The notes under the pieces were generated by a model that was not told where the DNA came from, made no database searches, and saw nothing but the letters and a program-made list of their open reading frames with translations. A stretch of DNA of 6,029 nucleotides from positions 1-6,029 of the forward strand of contig SXPO01000045.1 of the NCBI GenBank assembly GCA_005793285.1, given 5' to 3'. The first letter of the stretch is position 1; each line of letters opens with the position of its first letter. Source of the DNA: Nitrospiraceae bacterium (lineage in GTDB: Bacteria; Nitrospirota; Nitrospiria; Nitrospirales; Nitrospiraceae). Shown in pieces: positions 1 to 6,029 of the stretch. A program made the translations under genes and the position numbers.

Positions 1-294
1 CCCTTCTTTCATGGCGTCGACGGCGGCGTCGATTGAACCGTGGGCGGTCATCACGACGACCGGCAAGGTCTCCGTGTGTTTCGACTGGTTCAGTTGTTTC
101 AGTACATCAAGGCCGGAGAGTTTAGGCAGCGTCAAGTCCAGCAACACGAGGTGGGGCGATTCTTGTGCGATCTGCTCCAGCGCCTCCCGCCCGTCCCGCG
201 CAGCCACCGTGCTGTAGCCGAGGGAGTGGAGCCGGTCTTCCAACATGGTGACGATATCGGCATCGTCATCAACAATCAATATTTTGGCGGTCAC
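1..294 (-). CDS. Response regulator, N-terminal receiver domain (partial, runs off the left edge)
   Basis: The minus-strand frame beginning at a GTG at 292-294 encodes 98 residues of a CheY-like receiver domain and is cut by the window edge. The first strand reads TAKILIVDDDADI, giving the acidic pocket at D9-D10. The phosphoacceptor is D53 in LLDLTLPKLSGLD, and the conserved Thr is T83 in VVVMTAHGSIDAAVDAMKEG. The conserved Lys expected a little past residue 100 lies outside the window. The TAHGSIDAAVDAMK stretch resembles NtrC/AtoC-type regulators, which continue into a sigma54-activating AAA+ domain and a DNA-binding helix-turn-helix, but the output domain cannot be seen, so the target is unknown. 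The GTG start places the first beta strand as usual and has AGAGGG (303-308) eight bases upstream. That SD can pair within a hairpin. The gene follows the DUF1015 gene on the same strand after 144 bases. Confidence 0.93.
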   Translation of the reverse strand, partial: MTAKILIVDDDADIVTMLEDRLHSLGYSTVAARDGREALEQIAQESPHLVLLDLTLPKLSGLDVLKQLNQSKHTETLPVVVMTAHGSIDAAVDAMKEG

Positions 295-302
295 GTCCTT
301 GT

Positions 303-319
303 CCCTCTCGCTCAGAGGG
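303..319 (-). promoter_or_regulatory. Hairpin containing the response-regulator ribosome binding site
   Basis: On the minus-strand transcript the sequence reads CCCUCU-GAGCG-AGAGGG, a perfect 6-bp stem with a 5-base loop. Its 3' arm, AGAGGG, is the best Shine-Dalgarno candidate for the GTG start at 294 (8-base spacing). If the stem forms, it would hide this site and damp translation. The pairing is directly visible; a regulatory effect is inference. A second purine run, AAGGA, sits too close to the GTG to be a good alternative. Confidence 0.4.
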
Positions 320-321
320 CG

Positions 322-429
322 TGGGGGAGTCGCGGATCACTGTGCGCATGCACCGAGCACCGTCCTCAATGTGAACCGTTGATGAATTCTTGCGTGCGGG
401 GTGCGCGAGCACGATGAGCGACTCCCCCA
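322..429. repeat. 12-bp inverted repeat framing a structured intergenic segment
   Basis: TGGGGGAGTCGC at 322-333 is the exact reverse complement of GCGACTCCCCCA at 418-429, leaving 84 bases between the arms. It fills most of the 144-base gap between the DUF1015 stop and the response-regulator start. Inside are two smaller self-complementary units, GTGC-GCAT-GCAC (near 342-353) and GTGC-GCGA-GCAC (near 401-412). There is no T run after the right-hand arm on the minus strand, so it does not look like a standard Rho-independent terminator. I see no credible open reading frame in this gap. It could be a folded untranslated region, a small RNA or a small palindromic repeat element. Confidence 0.5.
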
Positions 430-438
430 TGCCGTCGC

Positions 439-1758
439 TTACCCTTCCATCACATTGATGACCAGTCCCGTCAGGGGTTTCGGATAGAAATAGGTCGATT
501 TGTGCGGCATGCGCTCGCCGGCGGTTGCGACGGCTTGGATTTCGCCGACCTTCGTCGCGTTGAGCAACAGCGCGCCGGTTCCGGTTCCTTGGGCAGCCCA
601 GTTGAGGGCTTCGTGGTCGTCCTTGGTGTAGAGGATTGATTCTTGTTCCTGTTGTGTGGGGCAGAGCTTGGCGACGATGAGTTGTTGCAGCAGCGTGACG
701 TCGAGTCTTGCGCGCGGAGACGCCTGGGAGGACGGGCGATGGGCCGGTTTCAACGTGAGTGCGAGATAGCGGCTGTCTCCCTTCAAGGCGATGCCGAAAA
801 CCGGTGCGGTTCGTCCATTCGTCCGCAAAGTGTCCAGGAACTGTGCGCGGACGCTGTCTTTCGTTTCGGATGTATAGGGGAATTCCTGAAAGTCGAAGGT
901 GTCGCCCAACAGCGCTGTGACGCGATCATACGGGGGCAGCGGAGTGGTGGTGACCCGGTGTGTAGGCAGTACCGTCAGGCCCGGATCTTCGAGCGGGGCC
1001 AGCAGCATCAAGACGCCGTCGTAGGGCTGGAGGCCTGCCGGTGAGCCAGCTTGCCGGCGGAGCTTTTGATAGTTCAGGGCGGTTTCATACCGATGGTGCC
1101 CGTCCGCAATGAAGAGCGGTTTGCTCTGCATCTGGTCCACGATCTGCTTGAGTACCGCCGCATCGGTCACGGCCCAGAGACGTTCCCGGCACCCAGCATC
1201 GTCCTGGAAGTCGTATCGGGCCGGCGTCCCCTTCGTCACGGTTTCGAGCAATCCAATGATGGCTCCTTGCGGATCGGAGTAGAGCGACCAAATGGGGCTG
1301 AAGTTTGCACGGCAGGCTTCGATCAAGTTCAACCGATCGGTCTTTGCGGCGGCGCGCGTGTTTTCGTGCGGATAGATGTGGCCAGAATCTAACGCTTCGA
1401 GTTTCACGACGGTGAGAAACCCGCGGAGAAGCTTCGTGGGCGCGCCCGGTCCTGATGAAGGCGGACGGTATTCGATCGTGTGGTAGTAGATGGCCGGTTC
1501 TCGGTCCCGCTTGAGCGCGCCGCCCTTGATCCACTCGTGCAACGCAGCGCCGGCGCGAGTATAGCGATTGTCGGTGGGGCTATCACCGGCCCGGTCGAGC
1601 CCTAATTCCAGACGGATGATGTTCTGTGGATGCCGGTCATGGAGCGCCTGTTGACCGGCCGTATCGATAATGTCGTACGGAGGCGCGACTAAGTGTTCGA
1701 TATTGCCAACGATGGTGGTGTCGTACAATGTACCTTGAAACGGAAGAATCTGTGACAT
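439..1758 (-). CDS. DUF1015-family protein (function unassigned)
   Basis: This is a 439-residue protein, close to the usual length of the DUF1015 family (PF06245/COG4198). It carries the family's recognisable blocks in order: VAPPYDII at 24-31, HPQNIIRLELG at 43-53, YPHENT at 129-134 followed by AAKTDRLNLIEACRANFSPI, and IADGHHRYETAL at 217-228. No signal peptide or membrane segment is apparent, so it is probably cytoplasmic. The clustered conserved His, Asp, Glu and Arg residues in HENT and DGHHRYET suggest an active or ligand-binding site, but I do not know the reaction and assign none. The ATG at 1758 is chosen because it gives the family's typical N-terminus and has AGGGAG six bases upstream. 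The open frame continues upstream to 2121, but that extension overlaps ispB and is not family-like. It lies between ispB and a response regulator on the same strand, possibly co-transcribed. Confidence 0.9.
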   Translation of the reverse strand: MSQILPFQGTLYDTTIVGNIEHLVAPPYDIIDTAGQQALHDRHPQNIIRLELGLDRAGDSPTDNRYTRAGAALHEWIKGGALKRDREPAIYYHTIEYRPPSSGPGAPTKLLRGFLTVVKLEALDSGHIYPHENTRAAAKTDRLNLIEACRANFSPIWSLYSDPQGAIIGLLETVTKGTPARYDFQDDAGCRERLWAVTDAAVLKQIVDQMQSKPLFIADGHHRYETALNYQKLRRQAGSPAGLQPYDGVLMLLAPLEDPGLTVLPTHRVTTTPLPPYDRVTALLGDTFDFQEFPYTSETKDSVRAQFLDTLRTNGRTAPVFGIALKGDSRYLALTLKPAHRPSSQASPRARLDVTLLQQLIVAKLCPTQQEQESILYTKDDHEALNWAAQGTGTGALLLNATKVGEIQAVATAGERMPHKSTYFYPKPLTGLVINVMEG

Positions 1759-1764
1759 GCATGG

Positions 1765-1770
1765 CTCCCT
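1765..1770 (-). promoter_or_regulatory. Ribosome binding site of the DUF1015 gene
   Basis: On the minus strand AGGGAG precedes ATG with a 6-base spacer (CCATGC). It decides the start codon at 1758 in a frame that stays open about 120 codons further upstream. Confidence 0.7.
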
Positions 1771-1834
1771 GCTGTGTGTGGCTGACGATGAATGGCTCGA
1801 TGACGACGGGAAGGAGATCCCTCCACTGTGGCAG

Positions 1835-1882
1835 CGTTCTTTCCAAGGCCGGTCTGCGGCGGATAGGCAGGCGGGAAGAACG
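1835..1882 (-). repeat. Inverted repeat just after the ispB stop codon
   Basis: CGTTCTT (1835-1841) and AAGAACG (1876-1882) are perfect 7-bp complements, extendable by two pairs with a one-base bulge. They enclose a smaller stem, GCCG-GTCTG-CGGC (1848-1860). On the minus strand the structure begins one base after the ispB stop. No T tract follows the distal arm, so it may be a weak or Rho-assisted terminator, or an mRNA 3'-end or processing structure. The rest of the 125-base gap holds only the DUF1015 ribosome binding site. Confidence 0.35.
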
Positions 1883-1883
1883 G

Positions 1884-2852
1884 TTATCGGTCGCGGGTAA
1901 TCATGTAGTCGGCGGTGACCGTCAGGGTGCGCCGGACGGGACCGTCCTCGAAAAGATCGAGTTCGCGCTTGGCGGCGGCGATATAGGTATTGGCCCGGTC
2001 CATCGCGTACGTGATCGACCCATAGTCGTTCATCAGGAACAGAATGCGCTCCAGATCCTCGGCGCTCAATGTTCTGGTCTCCATTCGATCCTTGATCATG
2101 CGGCGGTCTTCCTCGGAGCACTGTTGCAGCAAGTGGAGCAGTGGAAGCGTTGCTTTGCCCTGCCGCAGATCCTGCCCGATCGTTTTGCCGAGGGCTGCGC
2201 CGTTCGCGGTGTAATCTAAGGTGTCGTCGGCGACCTGGAAGGCGATGCCCAGATATTGGCCGAAGCGGAACAGCGCCTCCTGCTGTGCGTCGGATGCCTC
2301 GGCGAGAATGGCGCCCATGCGGCAGGCGGCCGCGATCAACCCAGCAGTTTTATGCTCAACGATCTTGATGTAGTCGCTCTCAGGTAGATTCGGATTGCCG
2401 TTGTAGTAGAGTTGGAGGACTTCGCCCTCCGCCATCTTCTTGCAGGCTTCCGCGAGCACCTCGTTGATCTCTTGGCTGCGAAATTCGATGACTCGACACA
2501 TGGCTTGGGTATAGAGGTAGTCGCCGACGAGAATGCTGATTTGGTTGCCCCAGACCTTGCGCGCAGTTCGTTTGCCGCGGCGAAGATCGGCTTCATCGAC
2601 CACGTCGTCGTGCAGCAGAGTGGCGGTATGGATAAATTCGACCAGGCTGCCGAGTTGTTGGTGCTCGTTGGCGGCGTACCCACACAGGCGGGCGCTCAGC
2701 ACAAGCAGCAGGGGCCGGACGCGCTTTCCGCCGCCGCTTAAAATTTGAGCGGCAACGGTATTGACGAGGGCGACACTGGAGTCCAGATTCTTATTGACCC
2801 GATCTTCAACTCCGTCCAGTTCATGGCGATAGGCATCCCATACGTCCGCCAT
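1884..2852 (-). CDS. ispB: Long-chain (probably octaprenyl-type) polyprenyl diphosphate synthase
   Basis: This trans-prenyltransferase adds successive isopentenyl diphosphate units to an allylic primer to make the long isoprenoid tail of quinones; it is a soluble, all-helical enzyme. It is 322 residues from ATG 2852, matching the IspB length. Visible motifs are GGGKRVRP (40-47), EFIHTATLLHDDVVDE with the first DDxxD at D82-D86, GEVLQL (143-148), the KTA motif at K168-A170, and AFQVADDTLDY with the second DDxxD at D209-D213. The small residues A77 and T78 just before the first Asp motif are typical of long-chain enzymes, in which the product tunnel is not blocked early. The frame extends upstream to 2954, with other possible starts at 2888 (ATG) and 2873 (GTG). 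I prefer 2852 because of length and because a likely promoter has its -10 box at 2897-2902, which would make a start at 2888 leaderless. No strong SD precedes 2852. The exact chain length of the product cannot be read from sequence. Confidence 0.93.
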   Translation of the reverse strand: MADVWDAYRHELDGVEDRVNKNLDSSVALVNTVAAQILSGGGKRVRPLLLVLSARLCGYAANEHQQLGSLVEFIHTATLLHDDVVDEADLRRGKRTARKVWGNQISILVGDYLYTQAMCRVIEFRSQEINEVLAEACKKMAEGEVLQLYYNGNPNLPESDYIKIVEHKTAGLIAAACRMGAILAEASDAQQEALFRFGQYLGIAFQVADDTLDYTANGAALGKTIGQDLRQGKATLPLLHLLQQCSEEDRRMIKDRMETRTLSAEDLERILFLMNDYGSITYAMDRANTYIAAAKRELDLFEDGPVRRTLTVTADYMITRDR

Positions 2853-2896
2853 GGTGTTCACAGTTGAAAGCACAGGACCTCGAGTCATGGTGCCGG

Positions 2897-2926
2897 ATGG
2901 TAGGGCAGAGCAGGAAACAAAGTCAA
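2897..2926 (-). promoter_or_regulatory. Candidate sigma70 promoter for ispB
   Basis: On the minus strand, TTGACT (2926-2921) is followed after 18 bases by TACCAT (2902-2897), matching 5/6 and 4/6 consensus positions. The transcription start would fall near 2890, giving a leader of about 38 bases before the ATG at 2852. This is a prediction by eye. Confidence 0.45.
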
Positions 2927-2956
2927 GCAACGGTTGGCTGGTCGACCGGCGCAATC

Positions 2957-2986
2957 TTGACAGACGAAGGACCCATCCAGTAAGTT
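2957..2986 (+). promoter_or_regulatory. Candidate sigma70 promoter for gltB
   Basis: A perfect TTGACA (2957-2962) is followed after 18 bases by TAAGTT (2981-2986), a weak -10 box at 3/6. The predicted start near 2993 would give gltB a leader of about 120 bases. The -35 box lies 30 bases from the opposing ispB -35 box, with the palindrome GGTCGACC (2940-2947) between them. I found no convincing sigma54 -24/-12 element. Confidence 0.35.
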
Positions 2987-2999
2987 CCCCCGTGACACT

Positions 3000-3018
3000 C
3001 GGCTGAAGGATTTAGCCG
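3000..3018 (+). promoter_or_regulatory. Hairpin in the gltB leader
   Basis: CGGCTGAAGGATTTAGCCG folds into an 8-bp stem (including one G-U pair) with a GGA triloop, starting just after the predicted gltB transcription start. Further down the leader are the near-palindrome CGCGT-A-ACGCG (3052-3062) and two interleaved complementary pairs (3025-3030 with 3064-3069; 3032-3037 with 3072-3077). It does not match a riboswitch I recognise. Confidence 0.35.
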
Positions 3019-3111
3019 GAGAGCACGGAGTTCAGTCAGTCCAAATCTCCTCGCGTAACGCGCCTCCGTCAGACTGAGAAACTTCTCTACATTGTGAATG
3101 GGATAGGGGAC

Positions 3112-5952
3112 ATGAACGTTCCAGGATTTCCCCGTAAACAAGGGCTCTATGACCCCCGGCATGAGAAGGACGCCTGCGGTGTGGGGTTCGTCGTAAACAT
3201 TAAAGGACAGAAGTCGCACGACATCGTTCGCAAGGGACTTCAAGTTCTGGAAAACCTGACCCATCGCGGCGCCCAGGGATGCGATCCCTGCACCGGCGAC
3301 GGCGCCGGTATTCTCCTCCAAGTTCCCCATGAATTTCTGCGGCGCGTCGCCGGTGATGTCGGGGTCATCCTTCCCGGCGCCGGTGAGTACGGGGTCGGCC
3401 AAGTGTTTTTGCCGCCCGCGCATACATCTCGCCAACAATGCGAGAGACTCTTCGCCACGATCATCGAGAATGAAGGCGCGCGCTTGCTTGGCTGGCGCGA
3501 TGTGCCGGTCAAGAGCGACAGCATCGGGGCGCAGGCGCGGAAAACCGAACCGTTCATGCGCCAGGTGTTCATTGCCCGTGACGCGCTGAACGAAGCGCAA
3601 TTCGAACGGAAGCTCTACGTCATCCGCAAGTTGATCGAAACCGCGATCCGCGATTCGGCGATTCAAGGCCGCGAGCATGTGTATATTCCCAGCCTCTCAG
3701 CCAGTACGATCGTCTACAAGGGTCTGCTGTTGCCGCATCAGATGGCGGCCTACTATCAAGATCTCAACGACACCGGTATGGCGAGCGCGCTGGCGCTCGT
3801 CCATTCGCGGTTCAGCACGAACACGTTCCCGACCTGGCCGTTGGCGCATCCCTATCGGCATATTTGCCACAACGGTGAGATCAATACGCTCAAGGGCAAT
3901 GTCAATTGGATGAAGGCCCGCCAGGGACGCCTCCATTCTGACCTGTTCGGGAAAGACATGGAAAAGCTTTTCCCCATCGTCTATGAGCAGCAGAGCGACT
4001 CGGCCTGCCTGGACAATGCGCTCGAATTTCTCTTGCTGGGCGGGCGCTCATTACCCCATGCGATGATGATGCTGATTCCGGAGCCCTGGGTCGCGAACTC
4101 GCACATGGATCTCGATCGTCGCGGGTTCTATCAGTACCATGCCGCGATGATGGAACCCTGGGACGGCCCGGCGGCGGTCTGTTTCACCGACGGTAAAATG
4201 ATCGGCGCGACGTTGGACCGCAACGGCCTGCGTCCCTGCCGTTATCAAGTAACGACGGACGGAACGGTCGTGCTGGCTTCCGAAGCCGGCGTACTGCCGG
4301 CGGAGGCCAAAGACATTCGCATGAAGGGCCGGCTCCAGCCGGGCCGCATGTTTTTGGTCGATACGGTGCAAGGCCGCATCATCGACGACGAAGAGATCAA
4401 AGCCGACATCGTCGGCCGCAAACCCTATCGCAGCTGGGTCACGCAGTACGGGGTTTCGCTTGACGAATTGCCGGAACCGCTCAACGTGCCGCAGCCGGAC
4501 CACCCCACGATTCGCCAGCGCCAACAGGCCTTCGGCTATACGGTCGAAGAGCTGAAGATGGTCATCACGCCGATGATCGTGACCGGCGAAGAAGCGATCT
4601 CGTCGATGGGAACAGATACGCCGCTCGCGGTGTTGTCCGATCGGCCGCAGCTGCTTTTCAAGTATTTCAAGCAACTCTTCGCACAGGTAACGAATCCGCC
4701 GATCGACCCGATCCGCGAGCAGCTGGTGATGTCGCTGGTGACCAACATCGGCCCGAAGCCCAACCTGATGGATGAGTCGCCGGAGTCTTGCCGCCGCATC
4801 AAGGTGCAGCAGCCGATTCTGACGAACGCCGATTTGGCGAAGATCCGCGGCATCTCCGATCCGCATTTCAAGAGCAAGACGCTCCGCATGCTGTTCCCTG
4901 TCGCTGAAGGGCCGGCCGGACTCGGCGCGGCGGTCGACGCCATGTGTCAGGCGGCTTCGCAGGCGATCAAGGAAGGCTATAAATTCCTGATCCTCAGCGA
5001 TCGTGGCGTCGATGAGAACTGGGCGCCGATTCCCAGCGTGCTGGGCATTTCTGCCGTTCACCATCACCTCGTCCGCGAATGTACGAGGACCGCGGTCGGA
5101 TTGATTCTCGAAACCGGCGAGCCGCGCGACGTGCATCAATTTGCCTGCCTGATCGGGTACGGCGCCGGCACGATCAATCCCTATCTCGTCTTCGAGACGC
5201 TCGTCGATATGGAGCGCGACAATTATCTGCCGGAAGGGCTCGACGCGCAGACGGCGGAAGGCAAGTTCATCAAGGCCATCAACAAGGGCCTGCTGAAGAT
5301 CTTTTCCAAGATGGGCATCTCGACCGTGCAGTCCTATTGCGGGGCGCAGATTTTTGAAGCGATCGGGTTGAACCACGAACTCATCGATCGCTACTTCACC
5401 GGCACGCCGTCGCGTGTGGAAGGCGTCGGCATCGACGAGATCGGCGAAGAAACCTTACGCCGTCATCATGTCGCCTATGAGCCGGCGGCGATTCGTCAGC
5501 TCGAGTTCGGCGGTGAGATCCACTACCGTATCCAGGGGGAACACCATAACTGGAACCCGGATACGATTTACAAACTGCAGCATGCCAGCCAGTCGAACGA
5601 TCCGAAGACCTACGCCGAATTCGCGCAGCTCGTGAACGACGAAAGCAAACGGCGCTCCAATTTGCGGGGCCTGCTTGATTTCACGTTTGCGCCGGCGGCG
5701 GTGCCGATCGACGAGGTCGAGCCGGCGAGCGAGATCGTGAAGCGCTTCAATACGGGCGCCATGTCGTTCGGATCAATCAGCAAGGAAGCACACGAAACGC
5801 TGGCCGTTGCCATGAACCGTCTCGGCGGCAAGAGCAACACCGGTGAGGGCGGCGAAGATCCGGAGCGGTTCAAGCCGCTGCCGAACGGCGACTCCAAGAA
5901 TTCGTATATCAAGCAGGTGGCGTCGGCGCGGTTCGGCGTGACGGCCCACTAT
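3112..5952 (+). CDS. gltB: Glutamate synthase large (alpha) subunit, 3' part missing
   Basis: GltB hydrolyses glutamine in its N-terminal domain and passes ammonia to 2-oxoglutarate at a flavin site, giving glutamate for nitrogen assimilation. The start at ATG 3112 gives a 21-residue propeptide ending KDA, after which C22 in CGVGF is the N-terminal nucleophile of a class II amidotransferase; GGGA lies 8 bases upstream. GTG 3094 is a weaker alternative. Other amidotransferase residues are R52 in THRGA, HSRFSTNTFPTWPL (231-244) and HNGEIN (253-258). The central domain is recognisable at VTNPPIDPIREQL (526-538). The FMN domain begins with FNTGAMSFGSIS (M884) and SNTGEGGEDPERF (908-920). Family similarity ends at codon 947 (IKQVASARFGVTAHY). 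About one third of a usual 1,500-residue protein is absent, including most of the FMN site, the iron-sulfur cysteines and the C-terminal beta-helix domain. The frame stays open about 25 more codons into foreign sequence. No gltD is visible. Confidence 0.96.
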
Positions 5953-5956
5953 TCAA
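5949..5956. other. Chimeric junction between gltB and a fusA-tuf segment
   Basis: gltB coding on the plus strand is normal through the TAT codon at 5950-5952. From the other side, EF-Tu coding on the minus strand is normal back to the GAA codon at 5954-5952, and its next codon (5951-5949) is TAG where the family has Arg. Both genes therefore break at the same place, sharing at most about one base. GC content drops from about 62% (5881-5940) to about 42% (5953-6029). There are no terminal inverted repeats or other signs of a transposon end. The likeliest explanation is a misassembly or chimeric read. Confidence 0.85.
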
Positions 5957-5972
5957 ATTTTTCCTTGGCCAT
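5952..5972 (-). CDS. tuf: Elongation factor Tu, first seven codons only (partial at the chimeric junction)
   Basis: The minus strand reads MAKEKFE, the start of many proteobacterial EF-Tu proteins (typically continuing with Arg and then KPHVN). EF-Tu delivers aminoacyl-tRNA to the ribosome. Only seven codons are present before the sequence turns into gltB and meets an in-frame TAG. Seven residues would be weak evidence alone. The call rests on the combination with the upstream EF-G C-terminus at the usual str-operon spacing. Confidence 0.75.
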
Positions 5973-5982
5973 TTCTCGATTA

Positions 5983-5986
5983 CCTC
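5983..5986 (-). promoter_or_regulatory. Ribosome binding site of the tuf fragment
   Basis: The 16-base spacer between the fusA stop and tuf ATG reads TTGAGGTAATCGAGAA on the minus strand. GAGG lies 10 bases before the ATG. Confidence 0.5.
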
Positions 5987-5988
5987 AA

Positions 5989-6029
5989 TTATTTTCTGCT
6001 GTTGATGACGGCTTCAGCCACATTACGCG
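5989..6029 (-). CDS. fusA: Elongation factor G, C-terminal end (partial, enters from the right edge)
   Basis: On the minus strand the last codons read RNVAEAVINSRK followed by TAA at 5991-5989. This resembles the C-terminal helix of proteobacterial EF-G (compare the E. coli ending SNVAQAVIEARGK). EF-G is the GTPase that drives ribosomal translocation. It sits 16 bases upstream of the tuf start, the standard fusA-tuf order of the str operon. Its base composition and position show it does not belong with the neighbouring gltB. Identification from 12 residues is moderate by itself but strengthened by the adjacent tuf start. Confidence 0.7.
   Translation of the reverse strand, partial: RNVAEAVINSRK

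Noticed and set aside
417..439. An AGCGAC/GTCGCT hairpin at the DUF1015 stop codon as a terminator
   Set aside because: The loop is 11 bases, there is no T run on the minus strand, and its left arm competes with the stronger 12-bp inverted repeat.
1759..2121. An upstream extension of the DUF1015 frame
   Set aside because: It overlaps the end of ispB, its translation is low-complexity and unlike the family, and a good SD precedes the internal ATG at 1758.
2853..2954. An N-terminal extension of the polyprenyl synthase to 2954 or 2888
   Set aside because: The family length fits the start at 2852, and a probable promoter lies inside the extension.
2923..3678. A 251-codon open frame on the minus strand overlapping the gltB start and the ispB promoter region
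   Set aside because: It is antisense to the amidotransferase domain of GltB, has no recognised motifs and would cover both candidate promoters.
4051..5376. A 441-codon open frame on the minus strand
   Set aside because: It lies wholly opposite gltB, whose plus-strand translation matches a known family along its length. It is Arg/His/Asp-rich with no recognisable domain, as expected of an antisense frame in GC-rich coding DNA.
5953..6028. Continuation of gltB in frame past 5952
   Set aside because: The frame is open by chance but the residues no longer match GltB. The opposite strand reads as EF-G end plus EF-Tu start.
5953..6029. An insertion sequence end inside gltB
   Set aside because: There is no terminal inverted repeat or transposase coding; the tail is explained by the fusA-tuf junction.
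1..6029. tRNA, rRNA, CRISPR array, or defence and phage genes
   Set aside because: I saw no cloverleaf-like sequence, no regularly spaced direct repeats and no open frame with such motifs on either strand.

Overview
This looks like bacterial chromosome of high GC content, apart from the last 77 bases, which appear to come from somewhere else. The gene set is housekeeping and regulatory: a long-chain polyprenyl diphosphate synthase, a DUF1015-family protein, the start of a response regulator, and the large subunit of glutamate synthase. The style of the GltB and DUF1015 proteins would suit a Nitrospirota-like or deltaproteobacteria-like organism. That placement is only an impression and was not tested by any search.

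Layout. On the minus strand, reading right to left, are an ispB-like gene (2852 to 1884), a DUF1015 gene (1758 to 439) and the first 98 codons of a response regulator (294 to the left edge). They are separated by 125- and 144-base gaps that hold inverted repeats but no clear U-tract terminator. On the plus strand, gltB starts at 3112 and runs rightward. The 259-base region between ispB and gltB is a divergent intergenic region. It has plausible back-to-back sigma70 promoters whose -35 boxes lie 30 bases apart, and a roughly 120-base gltB leader with several potential RNA structures. No gene-free stretch exceeds 300 bases.

The right end is the main surprise. The GltB reading frame matches the family through codon 947 (ending at 5952), at the start of the FMN-binding domain, and then stops looking like GltB. 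Read on the minus strand, bases 5952-6029 are the junction between the end of an elongation factor G gene (ending ...NVAEAVINSRK-stop) and the start of an EF-Tu gene (MAKEKFE...). This stretch is about 42% GC, against about 62% just before it, and has the layout of a proteobacterial str operon. The join cuts gltB and tuf at the same base. I read it as an assembly or read chimera, not biology. No gene in the window points to a new defence, mobile or biosynthetic system.

Functionally, IspB makes the prenyl side chain for quinones, GltB makes glutamate from glutamine and 2-oxoglutarate, and the response regulator belongs to an unidentified two-component system. Nothing in the sequence ties the DUF1015 protein to a particular pathway.
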